Assembly (NCBI GenBank): GCA_013423325.1
Contig: BLJB01000084.1
Span: 1-64,000, forward strand
Length of the DNA stretch: 64,000 nucleotides
From: Usnea hakonensis
Lineage: Eukaryota > Ascomycota > Lecanoromycetes > Lecanorales > Parmeliaceae
Reading direction: 5' to 3'
In this document: positions 11,573 to 21,760 of the stretch, in pieces
Layout: each line of letters begins with the position of its first letter
Position numbering within the stretch: the first letter of the stretch is position 1
Translations under genes and position numbers: made by a program
Notes under the pieces: generated by a model
Database searches by the model: none
The model's input: only the letters and a program-made list of their open reading frames with translations
What the model was told of the DNA's origin: nothing

Positions 11573-11991
11573 GTACTCGTTATCCCCTAGTAATGCAATG
11601 CACTGGGTTATGCAATTTTAGGGTTAGGGCTTCATACTTTTCTCGTACTGCGGGCACATTATCGAGTCTTGCACGCACCCATTTTACATATATCATGTGC
11701 TCTACAAGCTGCAGCAATGACTGAGAGTACTACGACTATACATTTCATTTGTGAGTAGATGGTGGTGTTGTTAGGTTTCGTGGACTATTATCATATATGA
11801 GTCAATTTCCAAGAAATGGCCATATGAGAAGCATTCAAATTACCATATATAAAGCATTCAAATTACCATGCCTGAAGCATTACCATTGCTATGGCAGAGA
11901 GTATTCATTGCCTACCACCATTTTGGTGAGGAAGCCCTAGCCCTAAAATTGCATAACCCAGTGCATTGCATTACTAGGGGATAACGAGTAC
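11573..11991. mobile_element. MITE-like element with long terminal inverted repeats
   Basis: Two arms, 11573-11633 and 11931-11991, are reverse complements over 61 bp with one mismatch. They enclose about 297 bp of non-coding sequence. Each arm begins with TA followed by CTCGTTATCC, so TA target-site copies flank 58-bp terminal inverted repeats. TA duplication is typical of Tc1/mariner and pogo-type (Fot1-like) elements, so a non-autonomous MITE is the likeliest reading. The inner ends of the arms carry TTAGGGTTAGGG-like sequence. The interior has a short direct repeat (AAGCATTCAAATTACCAT, about 11831-11885). No transposase frame is present. Confidence 0.75.
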
Positions 11992-12158
11992 TTTGATTTA
12001 ACATGACGAGGGTGCGGAATAAATTCCGAAGCGTTTTAAAATCTCGCCCTATGTATTTTATTTCTCTTCTTCTTTCTTCTACCCCACTACCTCTCATACA
12101 CAATATCCAACAGCTCCTGTGCCATGGGCCAGACTCTCTCTATCTATCATCTTGAACA

Positions 12159-14627
12159 ATGGCAGACCTTTCAAAACCTGATCGCGATTTCATCTCACAA
12201 CATCCTCTGCTACAATTGTCACAGCTCCGAGAGCGTCTCCAACGCGTGGAATCCAGCTTGAAGTCTGACAGCAGTACTTCTGACACCCTCAACCCCAACC
12301 CCAACCCCCAACAAGCCATCATCGCCTTAATCGAATCTCTCCAGGAGCATGAAGTCGCCTCTCATCTTCACATATCTGCATCAAACCTCCCTCTAGCCTC
12401 TGAGCTCGCCAAAATTCTCAAACACCTTGAACAGCCGAACGAGGGCACCTTCAATTACGACCCCTATCGCCAGCTGTCAAAACAAATCATCTCAGAGTCA
12501 CCCGATTATATTATCTGGGAAAATGTGCTTGGTCTGATTGCAAAGACGAACACAATGCTCACAACACCTCCCTTTACCCCCCACCGCTCGACTTCCGGAG
12601 CGAACCAATCCCTAAAACAAACACCACACACGTACAGTACGAGCGGGCTGGAAAATACATCTGAATCCAAGGACGATGTCGATTCTGTCATGAAAAAAGA
12701 GCTCAGACCAAGCCTCAGATTTGATATCCCCGACTTTGTCAGCGCCGTGTTTGGACATGTCCCACACCTGGAGAAGCTGGCTGATACTGCCTACAAAATA
12801 TGTCAAGAGGGGGATGATATACGATACACCAAAGATGCTGGATGGAGCGGGTGGCCAGAGAAGTGCGAGGAATCCGAAGTGATTGACTGGCTTGGAAAAT
12901 TCATGTCTCATTTGACAACGTCGATCCAGAATGAAGAGGGATATGTCGCACAACGTCGGCGAGTGTATTCAACGCCCAACAAATTTATTATCGGATCTCC
13001 TGTCCCACGAAAGATGGACACTGGTCTCGAGAGCTTTGTTGAAAGAGTTGATGGAGCGAGTCAGGACGAGCCTCCTCATTGGCACCGAATCCTTGTGGTT
13101 GGTGAGCTCAAGAGTAAGGCTGTCGAGGACAATCACGAGAAAACATTCATGGAGTTGGCTCAGTACGCTCGAGAGGTTTTCCGGACACAAGATCGTAGGT
13201 TTGTGCTTGGGTTCACGTTGTGCGGGTCCATGTTACGCTTATGGCATTTCGATCGCTTGGGCAGTTCTGGGTCAACCTCGTTTGATATCAACAAGGACGG
13301 ATGCCGGTTTGTTCGCGTTATGCTTGGGTACTATTTGATGAGCGAGGAGCAGCTCGGTTTCGATCCCACGATCTATCACGAAAACGAGAAGCGTTGGATT
13401 GACATCACACGGAACGGTTCGCCTGAACGCCTCTTCATCGAAAAGGAGGTAAGAAAGCATCCAGCGATCATCGGTCGGGCTACAAGCTGTTGGAAAGCAT
13501 ACAAGGATGAGGGGGGCGTAAGGACGCGCCTTGTTGTTAAGGACTCGTGGCAGTATGAGGAAAGGGGCGAAGAGGGGGAGTTGATCCGGCATGCGACGTC
13601 GCAATCGGTAACCAACATCGCTCAGTACTATCACCACGAGACGGTCCAATGCTCTGATAAGGATGACGACGTCTTGGGAAACGTGCGAAGGGGGATGATG
13701 AAAAATTGTGGTCGGCGGCAATTCAAGGAGAGACCCATCACTCAATCATCAGCCTCCAAGTTCAGGGACAAGACTGTGTCAATCCAAAGCAAAAGCGGAA
13801 GCAAGCTTCGAAAGCGAGTATCAAGGTCCTCATCGCCATCGCCATCCCCTTCTAGTAAGCGATCCCGTACAAGTCTTTCAAAAAGCCCAATGGAGCCATC
13901 TGAACACAACCGCATTCATCGCCGTGTTGTCACATCCAGGCCTGGTAAGCCCTTGAACGAAGCATCCACATGTCTAGCCATTGTCGCTGCCTTCATTGGA
14001 GCTATTACTGGTACGTACTTCTGGTATCAACAATGCGAACATCCTGTTGACTTTTTAGGTCATCAATCTTTGTTAAAGGCAGGGATCCTGCACCGCGACA
14101 TATCGATCGGTAACATCATGCTCACTGAGACAGAAGACGATGGCTTCCTGATCGATCTTGATCTTGCTATCAAGGTCAAAGACCATGAACCCTCCGGCGC
14201 TCCGAGTAGGACTGGAACAAAGGTGTTTATGTCAATCGGGGCGCTTCTAGGCGACCAACATAATTTCATGCTTGACCTAGAGTCATTCTTCTGGGTGTTT
14301 TTCTGGATCTGCGTTCACTACGAAGGCCTAGACGAAGATGGGAAGATGCGCGAACGGAGAACCGACTATGAGGCGTGGAATTACCTGACTCCCGAGACGT
14401 TGGCGACGCTGAAGAATGGAACGATATCTCGAGTCATGTTTCGGAAAGTGGACCAAAAAGTCACCAAATTCTGTACGACGCTGCTTCCTTGTCTCAAGGA
14501 GCTGCACGGAGTAGTCTTCCCGGGATATGCAATTCGGCAAGAGGAGAATGAAGATGAGGATCTATACGAGGAGATGATTCAAATTTTCCAAAAGGCGAAG
14601 AGGGACCTCTTGCAGACGGCTATATAA
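12159..14627 (+). CDS. Fungal-type protein kinase (FunK1) with N-terminal GELK domain
   Basis: The open frame is 822 codons. A 48-nt intron at 14011-14058 (GTACGT...CTTTTTAG) keeps the frame, and its removal gives GHQSLLKAGILHRDIS, the usual FunK1 sequence, so the product is about 806 aa. The N-terminal half is typical of FunK1 proteins: VVGELKS (E316, K318), then MELAQYAREVF and RFVLGFTLCG. The GELK strand resembles the ExK half of a PD-(D/E)XK nuclease-like fold. The kinase part has VVKDSW (Lys about 461), EGEL as the likely helix-C glutamate, HRDIS (unspliced 645-649) with GNIM, LIDLDLA in the DFG position, and GTKVFMS. A basic Ser/Pro-rich linker (KRVSRSSSPSPSPSSKRSR) joins the halves. 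All catalytic residues appear present. FunK1 kinases expand in filamentous fungi, but their substrates are unknown. The ATG is the first in frame, after a pyrimidine-rich leader. Confidence 0.88.
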   Translation: MADLSKPDRDFISQHPLLQLSQLRERLQRVESSLKSDSSTSDTLNPNPNPQQAIIALIESLQEHEVASHLHISASNLPLASELAKILKHLEQPNEGTFNYDPYRQLSKQIISESPDYIIWENVLGLIAKTNTMLTTPPFTPHRSTSGANQSLKQTPHTYSTSGLENTSESKDDVDSVMKKELRPSLRFDIPDFVSAVFGHVPHLEKLADTAYKICQEGDDIRYTKDAGWSGWPEKCEESEVIDWLGKFMSHLTTSIQNEEGYVAQRRRVYSTPNKFIIGSPVPRKMDTGLESFVERVDGASQDEPPHWHRILVVGELKSKAVEDNHEKTFMELAQYAREVFRTQDRRFVLGFTLCGSMLRLWHFDRLGSSGSTSFDINKDGCRFVRVMLGYYLMSEEQLGFDPTIYHENEKRWIDITRNGSPERLFIEKEVRKHPAIIGRATSCWKAYKDEGGVRTRLVVKDSWQYEERGEEGELIRHATSQSVTNIAQYYHHETVQCSDKDDDVLGNVRRGMMKNCGRRQFKERPITQSSASKFRDKTVSIQSKSGSKLRKRVSRSSSPSPSPSSKRSRTSLSKSPMEPSEHNRIHRRVVTSRPGKPLNEASTCLAIVAAFIGAITGTYFWYQQCEHPVDFLGHQSLLKAGILHRDISIGNIMLTETEDDGFLIDLDLAIKVKDHEPSGAPSRTGTKVFMSIGALLGDQHNFMLDLESFFWVFFWICVHYEGLDEDGKMRERRTDYEAWNYLTPETLATLKNGTISRVMFRKVDQKVTKFCTTLLPCLKELHGVVFPGYAIRQEENEDEDLYEEMIQIFQKAKRDLLQTAI

Positions 14628-15605
14628 TAGCGCATCAGTACAAATATACAATAGCGAACACGATACCCTTATACAACAGCGAATTAGATAGATAGATACC
14701 CTCAAACATTTGTACAATAGCGACTTAGATAGATATCCTCAACCAACCCTCCACTACCTCAACACCTCCCCTTCCCTCCGCCAACCAACCCTCCACTACC
14801 TCAAACCCCCCCCCCCCAACTATCACCCAGAAACAGGCCGATTCTCGGCTGCCCCGATACTATGCCTAGAGCCCTTATTATCCACTACAACAAACGTATA
14901 TTTTAGCCCTAGCACGGCATCTATAAGAGCGCTCGTTTCGTTACTAAGTCCCAACATCTCGACATCTGGAAAAGGAGGCCATTATGAATCAACATACTTG
15001 TTACTTGAAATCACATAGCAGAGCGGCCAAAGTCTTCCACCACACTCTTATATACAAGTATTACTTGTGGTATCTTAAGTCGAACTGGCGCTTATCGATA
15101 GGCCTATTCTAATAAGGCGAGAAAAAGACGATAAGATACCTAAGTATCTAGCGGCGAACATCTTGCAAGAAAGTCATTACCTGCTCTACCTAATTTAAAG
15201 ACGCGGCACATGGATAGGTGAATTAATATAGCCTCCCACATAATTATTATTACGCACGTCGATAATAGTAACCTTAGGGTCGTCGACAAGAATCTCTACC
15301 GATTTCTCTAAAAGTCTTACGTACGTAAGATCTATATCCTACAGGTAACCGTCGAGCGAGAGGTACGAAAAGCTTTCTGGATGAGAGATTTTATTTGCGC
15401 ACGGCGAGCCTCGATAACTATAGAAATAGTAGTGGCAGTAAACTACGGCTTATTAAACGGATCCATAAAAACCCATCCTGCGTAGGAAGTAAATAAAAGC
15501 CGTAGGCGGTCGCTTTCGCGGCTATAGTAGCACATGCTGACCTATCTACTCTCTCACCCGTGGTCTCACTCACCGCTCTTTTCTTTTTCTTCCACTACAT
15601 GAGCA
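14628..15605. other. Intergenic with short direct repeats
   Basis: No gene. Contains three related copies of TACAATAGCGA/ACAACAGCGA (14645-14725), a duplicated segment beginning CAACCAACCCTCCACTACCT (about 14741 and 14782), and a C run near 14808. The rest is A+T-rich with no long frame. Confidence 0.5.
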
Positions 15606-17172
15606 TCATGAATGGCCGTTGCTTCTGACCACTCCAAACTCATCCGCGAGTACTTTGCGCGTTCGATCCCCTAGTAGATTAGCACCACTAGACTCTGCTT
15701 TCTCTTTTAAACCGAGAGCTTCCAGTTTCAACATGGCCTCGTTGTAGGGGCCACCTTGGAGAGTGATGCGGCTCTGGACGCTGAGGGGAGGTGTTAGTGA
15801 GAAAGTCGGAGAGTGATGTTGATGACTGAATGGGGGGAAGGGGAAAGCGTGGGAAGGACAACCATTACTGATGACAATGTTGCTGGGGGCGGAGATACGG
15901 AGGGAAGGAATGAATAGAGATAGAGATGGAATTATCACGACTTACAAATGTGAAGTTAGATGTTCAGCCAGGAAAAAGAGGCTTCCGGTCCCAAATCGAC
16001 TACATAGGTGGGCTAGCCGTTTTCCTTTGGTATGCAGATTAGGAATTTGATCAATGAGAGCATCCTCGATTTCGTGCTGTTCTTCTTGATTCATCCTAGA
16101 CTTGAGCCTCGTTTCCAAGGCGTTGACTATCTCCCGTGCTTTTAGCTTTGTGATGAGGCAATTTTCGCCGTATAATGTGGCGGCCAAGTCGCCGAAAAAG
16201 AGCCATATAAAAAGGACCCGCACACGGTCGAGGATACTCCGATGCTCCATCTGGTTGTGATAGAGGAGGATCGATGCGAATCCCTCCTGTACAGACCGGA
16301 CTGCGGGTGCTTTGGGATGCATCAGAAGAAGGGAGCCTGTGTCGTTGAGGAACAGGGCGGGCTCCCTATCCAAATTGCTTTCTAGATGGATTGCAACACT
16401 CTTGTGTAGCGGCATAGTATCCATTTTCCGAATCGTTGCCCATGTTTCACTACTCTTTCCCCGTAGAGCAATTGACTTTGTGTTGGGAGAGGTTGTGGCC
16501 TGCTCCTCTTCCGCCTCTTGCACTGAAGACGATTGTGTCTTTTCGGTCCGTAATCTCTTGTTCTTACGAGATCCTTGCCCAAATCTCGCGCTCCTGCGAG
16601 ACTTTTGCCCAATTCTCTTGCTCTTACGACGTTCTTGCGCATGGCCTTCTTCCCGATCTTCCTCTTCCTCATCTTCCTCTTCCCCATCTTGCTCTTCCCC
16701 ATCTTGCTCTTCCTCGTCTTCCTCTTCATCAGAGACTGGCTTATCGGTCGCTGTCCTCTTACGAGATCCCTGCGAAGGATTATGATTCTCTGCTGGGTCT
16801 TGATCTTCCTCCTCATCCTCCGGTGGATCCGATATTATCTTGCCAGTCGCCTGTCTCTGGCCATTGGCAACTATCCCAAGTCCAAGTGGAGCTGATGGTA
16901 TAGAGACTTTCACAAGTCTAGACTCTTGTAGAGCTGGTGAAGGAAGAGAATTATGAGGACGCGGGGGAAAGCGATCGCTGAGGCATCGCAGTCTCCGCCT
17001 CTCGTCATTATCTAGGGCGTCTTCCGGCAGCTGTGCGACAACAGGCTCATACTAAAAAGGGCGAGCGCTTTAGCTAGCAGTTAAAAAGGCAAGGCTGGGG
17101 CTGCAGACTCACCCTTTCCAACAGCAGGGTTTTCAAAGCCTTCAGGACCTTCTCAGGGTTCATGTCTGACAT
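15606..17172 (-). CDS. Unrecognised acidic/basic low-complexity protein
   Basis: Three exons (17172-17113, 17051-15946, 15780-15606), with introns of 61 nt (GTGAGT...TTTTTTAG) and 165 nt (GTAAGT...CCCTCAG), give a 446-aa frame beginning MSDMNPEKV. After a short helical N-terminus comes an acidic block (EEEDEEEQDGEEQ, about residues 120-160). A Lys/Arg/Ser block with repeated SRRSARFGQ/SRKNKRL units follows, and then a C-terminal globular part of about 200 residues with no family I know. The alternating acidic and basic blocks suggest a nuclear or chromatin-associated protein, but that is inference only. The second intron is long for this window and could contain a small exon; joining the outer exons already keeps the frame. 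Confidence 0.6.
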
Positions 17173-18534
17173 AATGGCTACTGATGTGGGATTGTGGGTT
17201 TGAGAAGAAGGATAGACAAGAGACATGAGAGAAGAGGATGGACTTAGAAGGATAGTAGAGGTTTTAAGGAACAAACATGCTGCCTGAGCCCAAGAGCGGA
17301 AGATGTCCAACCCGCCGAAATCCGCCTGACGGCATGCTGAATATTCAGCGCCGCCGCATTTAGATGGAGCGGAAGAGACGTTGTTGAATACCGCGTGAGA
17401 AACTGCAGGATCCCGTAGTCTACCATTGCGTGGCTCTTGGTCTTGGTCTTGGTCCAAATAGGAATCCTAGACTGGATAGGGGAGTTGGGTATTGTTGTGT
17501 CTTACAAGATATGAAATCTTTTTTTATATGTTGTATCGCTTTCCCAGAATCATGATTTATGTGACAGAGGGTATGTGATAGAGGGGAAGCAGATCCGAGA
17601 ATTTCTGAGTACGAGAGGTGTATATCTGATACCCACATCATGACTACTGCTGATGGAATGTTGACATTTCTTTTGGGCATCACTTTCCATACATTTGCAT
17701 TTGGAACCCGACAAGAAAGGTCTTCAGGCTGCCTCATGATTCTCTCACTCCCTCAGAGAGTTTCTAGTTCAAAATGGTCTCACACCGGCACAAGGAAACC
17801 TTTGATGGAGTCAGGTCTCAAATCCCTTACGCGGGTCAGACCTTTGGGGATATTGCCTTCATGACCTGTACCAGTAGCTTTGAACATGACGCTCCCCGAG
17901 GATAAGGCTTTTGCCAACCCCTTGGCTCCAGTTCACAGCGGCACAAAGAAGAATGGATCAATTGGGGACACAAGGAGGGCATTAGACACAAGGAAGAGAT
18001 GGGACACAAGGAGGAGATGAGACACAAGGAAGAGCTAGGACACAAGGAAGAGCTAGGACACAAGGAAGGGATGAGACACAAGGAAGAGCTAGAACACAAG
18101 GAAGAGATGAGACACAAGGCAGAGCTAGGACACCAGGAAGAGATAGGACACAAGGAAGAGATGGGACACAAGAGATGGAACACAAGGAAGAGGTTTGACA
18201 CAGGGAAGAGCTAGGACACAAGGAAGACACAATGAAGAGATGGGACACGAGGAAGAGATTTGTGAGACCCAGATCGCCTTAAGTATCACTGCCATCCCCT
18301 CAGCAGTGCAATTAGAGAACAATCTTCAGTCAGCTAATCCATCACCGTCCCCAAAGAAACTTCGCACGCCGCTACTGCACGTAACAACGAGACCGCTCAA
18401 GAATCTACATCTCCATCACCAGAGGACCCTCATTCACCACCGTCGCCTCCACCAGCGTGTTCCCTCTCCACCTCTTCCGCAGAACTATCACCCAGCTCCT
18501 GCAGGCACGAGCACTCCCCCCACCCTATTCGACT
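17173..18534. other. Intergenic with minisatellite
   Basis: No gene recognised between 17173 and 17960 (a 74-codon plus-strand frame at 17640 has no features). From 17964 to about 18256 the sequence is a minisatellite, listed separately. The part up to 18534 is probably the 5' leader of the next gene. Confidence 0.45.
17964..18256. repeat. Minisatellite of about 15-18-bp GACACAAGGAAGAG units
   Basis: About seventeen imperfect copies of GACACAAGGAAGAG plus a variable ATG or CTAG joiner. In one plus-strand frame it reads as HKEE(M/L)(R/G) hexapeptides for about 60 codons; in minus-strand frames it reads as CP/SSL repeats. Neither is attached to a recognisable protein, so I treat it as a non-coding minisatellite. 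Confidence 0.85.
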
Positions 18535-19479
18535 ATGAATGGGACCACTGTGCCAAATATCCTTGCGGAAACAAATCTCATTCTGGATACATGCGTGCCG
18601 AGACAGCTAGAGCATATCCAAATCCCAGACCTCCCGATATCTACATATACCGATGTCGGCGAGGCTTGTAGAGACATTGCGGGACAGCTTGCTGCGGCGG
18701 GGGAGTCAGGGGTCGCGGTTCTGGAAGACATTTGTCAGCATTTTACGCTTCATTCAGGGCACCTCGACCGCTTCATTGCGGACGTCCAGGCTCGGGGCGT
18801 CAAGATGGGATCGGCCTATATCCCGGGCGGTCCGTTGCCGGCATGGGTGACTACTGTACCGGAAATCTTCGGTGAGACCGTTGAAAAGGGCTGGATGTCA
18901 AGCTTAACGCACTCACTGCAGTTCATGTGGGATTGCTTGCGGGGCTATACGACGGAGGTGGTGGTTGGGGCCATTGTGGTAGTTGCCGTTGTTCTGCAGC
19001 TTAGGAGGAATGCTCGGACTCGTAACAGCAAGCCACCAATTCGAGGGGACGAAGTTCCTGTTTTCCAGCCCGCCATCGTTCCTGATCCATCTGCTATAGG
19101 CGGCCGTTGGCCGCGCACCAACACTTCCGCCTCAATCAACCTAGCATGGGGACATCTGACCCCTACTCCAGTCTGTTCTCAGTCTCCAAAAAAGAAGCGC
19201 AAAGCCACAGACAAAGATTCAGTCGAGCCCGACGAAGGAGAACATGTTCCCAAGAAGCGCAAAGCCACAGACGAAGATTCAGTCGACCCCGGCGAAGGAG
19301 AACATGTTTCCAAGAAGCGTGAAAAATGGGATAGCCGTGTTGTGAACCTTACGAGACCAGCGACAGTATCAACATTAACACCCAAGCCTGCGCCTCGCAA
19401 GAAGCGTGGTAGGCCAAGGAAACACGACGTCGCCAAGTCGGATGGTTTTGAAGACAAGGTCATCAACAAAGATAGATAG
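18535..19479 (+). CDS. Unrecognised protein with one membrane segment and an AT-hook
   Basis: A single exon of 314 aa from ATG 18535; the open frame extends upstream but without an ATG. The N-terminal 150 residues are a probable helical domain. A hydrophobic stretch (VVVGAIVVVAVVLQL, about residues 142-156) is followed by arginines, consistent with one membrane segment. Behind it come two perfect-length 20-residue repeats (KATD[K/E]DSV[E/D]P[D/G]EGEHV...KKR) encoded by a 60-bp duplication at 19201-19320. The tail has an AT-hook-like core, KKRGRPRKHD. An AT-hook would bind A+T-rich DNA in the nucleus, which is unusual beside a membrane segment; inner nuclear membrane location is possible. No family recognised. 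Confidence 0.6.
   Translation: MNGTTVPNILAETNLILDTCVPRQLEHIQIPDLPISTYTDVGEACRDIAGQLAAAGESGVAVLEDICQHFTLHSGHLDRFIADVQARGVKMGSAYIPGGPLPAWVTTVPEIFGETVEKGWMSSLTHSLQFMWDCLRGYTTEVVVGAIVVVAVVLQLRRNARTRNSKPPIRGDEVPVFQPAIVPDPSAIGGRWPRTNTSASINLAWGHLTPTPVCSQSPKKKRKATDKDSVEPDEGEHVPKKRKATDEDSVDPGEGEHVSKKREKWDSRVVNLTRPATVSTLTPKPAPRKKRGRPRKHDVAKSDGFEDKVINKDR
19201..19320. repeat. Tandem 60-bp in-frame duplication within a coding region
   Basis: Positions 19201-19260 and 19261-19320 align without gaps with only a few substitutions, giving two copies of a 20-residue acidic/basic unit. An extra half unit (AAGAAGCGC) lies just before. Confidence 0.9.
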
Positions 19480-20800
19480 TACGGTGAGCGATTTGTTCCA
19501 TGAAAATTCAAAGGCGTTGAAAGTTGGTGATTTGGGAATAACGGTGTACTCCTATTAATGGAGTTCAAGGCTTCCAGATTTGGTGGATTGGGAGTAACGG
19601 CGGTATACCATTATTAATAGAGATGTGGTAAACCTAGTATTCTAGTGACAAGCAAAGCCTGTGCTAAAACCAATTATTGAGGACTATTTGACATGGACTT
19701 TTCGTCAAAAACAGTAAGTATCCTAAGCTCATTATTCTGCATGCAGCGAACGCACACCAGCCCTGAAGTCTGGGTAACTATAGTAGCCATGCATGGTGAG
19801 GGCAGAAAGTTGACAATAGTGAGCATGAAGGGCAAGTTCAAATTATAGTATGCCAAGCCTAGGTGACATGACGGCTTTTGCGGGCGACGGATAGATCCGT
19901 AGACTGTAATGGTGGATCTGTACCGTAGATCTGTCGATCTGTGTAGATCAGCCGAAATGCGGGGGCGAATGAGATTGCTCCCCTAGAATTTATCTTTTAC
20001 TAGATCTAAATCTAGATTAAGATTTGAAATCTAAAAGTAGGTATTATGACACCGGGAACAGCACTATCAAATCACATATAAGGAGATGATCCCAATCCCT
20101 TCAAGTCACCAATTCTCTTAACCTTATCCTATTCTCTACATATTCTCATCCCCTTAGAACCTACATAAACCCTACCGCACCCCCAAACGCCTCTATCGAG
20201 CAAACACGGGAGTGATACGAAGCTTTGAAAGGCGCCAGAGTGCTTGGACCATTTTACTCTACTATTTGCGCATGGTTTTAGTAACGGGCCTTTGAAAGAT
20301 GGATGCTCCGAGACCGAGCGAGCGGAGTTTGTTCGTTAGGTATGGACGAGTTGGTAAGTAGACTAGCTACAACCTATTCCGCCAGCTCCAGAACGGGGTG
20401 GAGGCGCATGAATAAGGCAAATAGTTACTATACTAGGCTATAGAGGAAGATGATACGGCTCGCAAGAGATTTTATTGAATATAAGCTCCCCATTTTACTT
20501 TCTATTAAAGTTTTCTCCGTTATTCTTTACTATTTTCTAGAACTATCTAAAAGCTCCTATCCGCTTCGACACTCCTTTATTCGATTCTTATAACTCCTAT
20601 ATCGCGGCTATTAACACTCAGAGAGAAAGATCTCTTTCTCTTAATATAATCTATCCTCTTCCCCAAACACAGGCTCCAGAAACCCCCCTCATCAAAAATA
20701 TCAACCCCTTATCTAAACCCACCATCTCTCTTCCTACATTCAAAATACCAAACCCAGTCCAAACCCACCACCCCCCATCCCCACCCCCACCCCCCCCATC
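19480..20800. other. Intergenic, A+T-rich
   Basis: No gene. There is a cluster of AGATC/GATCTGT motifs at 19890-19950 and a possible imperfect hairpin at about 19992-20038 (arms CTTTTA/TAAAAG around AGATCTAAATCTAGAT). The last 150 bp before 20801 is C-rich and pyrimidine-biased, like a leader. Confidence 0.45.
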
Positions 20801-21760
20801 ATGGACATCCCCACCCAACCCTCCCCCCTCCCCCCCCCAGCCCAACTCCGCCTCCTCCTCTTCTCCCTCTGGGCCCTCTACTACATCACCCACAACGCGC
20901 GCCAGCCCAGAAACGAAATCCAGCTACGGACCTATATCCGTCTCCTCATCATCACACTAGCAGGCCTACTCATGCTCTTCCTCGACGCGAGACCGCCTAG
21001 CAGAGCCCACAGTATACGCCAGAGTCTCTTTGAGAGTGTAGGGATGGTAGGATTCTTCTCTTCTCTTTTCTTCTCTTTTTGAAAATATCTAGCGGGAGGG
21101 AGGGAGGGATCAAGATCCCAGAAGAGAGAGGAAAAAAAAAAGGAAAAGGATAGGTAGCTAATAACGCACCGGTTTTAGATTATACGTCCAGCCCTCAAGC
21201 CAGCGCCATGGCACTCCGCCTTCACGCGTATAAAGCGTATCGTCGAGCAATCCCTTCACATCGCTTACACCCATCTATCTCTCTTCATCAACACCAACAA
21301 CGACCTACAACCCTATCTCAACACCCGCATCAGACCATTCGTCACTAGCTATATCAAGCCCGTACTCCACATCCTCGCCCACCACACATGGCGGGATATC
21401 CAAAATATAGTGTACTGGAGCGGTAGTGCGGATTTTCTTAACTCCATCCTCGGTGGTCTGGAGGGAGGGGCGCTGTACACTGTGACCGAGTGGATATACA
21501 CACAGACAACGCAACTCGGATATTTCTGGACCTCCATCCTCCTCCTTTCGATAACGGCATTCGTAATCCTCGCTTCGCGGCTGCTTCTCCAGCGGATATG
21601 GCGCGGTGGCGTAGAGGTATACACTATCATACTTAAGCCCAAAAGTATTATCCCTCGAGCGTGGGGATGGCTAGCTATTGTTGGGGTGGTGGTAGGTGGT
21701 TTATGGAGAATTGTGGTTGTGAAAGGGGAGCAGCATTTTGGAGATATGGGGGATTTGTGA
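20801..21760 (+). CDS. Unrecognised multi-pass membrane protein
   Basis: Exon 1 (20801-21046, from ATG MDIPTQPS) and exon 2 (21179-21760) are joined across a 132-nt intron with a GTAGGA donor and a GCTAATAAC branch site before GTTTTAG, giving 275 aa in one frame. Hydrophobic segments lie at about residues 16-32, 46-62, 205-225 and 243-265, with basic loops between. Four membrane passes are therefore likely. The donor is not a perfect consensus, so the intron may differ slightly. Exon 2 has no ATG near its start, which supports joining it to exon 1. No family recognised. Confidence 0.55.

Larger units (their letters stand above)
7609..12158. other. Long gene-poor stretch with repeats
   Basis: No gene is firmly supported across 4.5 kb. 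Weak minus-strand frames exist at 8955-9560 (201 codons, overlapping a dispersed repeat), 9576-10199 (207 codons), 10302-10574 and 10599-10886. None shows a domain I recognise, and several may be pieces of decayed genes. The stretch also holds a short 8-bp-type microsatellite, a 20-bp duplication and a MITE-like element, all listed separately. Confidence 0.4.

Noticed and set aside
17836..18322. Minus-strand Cys/Pro/Ser repeat frames over the minisatellite
   Set aside because: Repeat-driven open frames occur on both strands; none connects to a domain.
20651..20893. Gly/Glu/Val-rich minus-strand frame
   Set aside because: It is the complement of a C-rich leader and the first exon of the plus-strand membrane protein.
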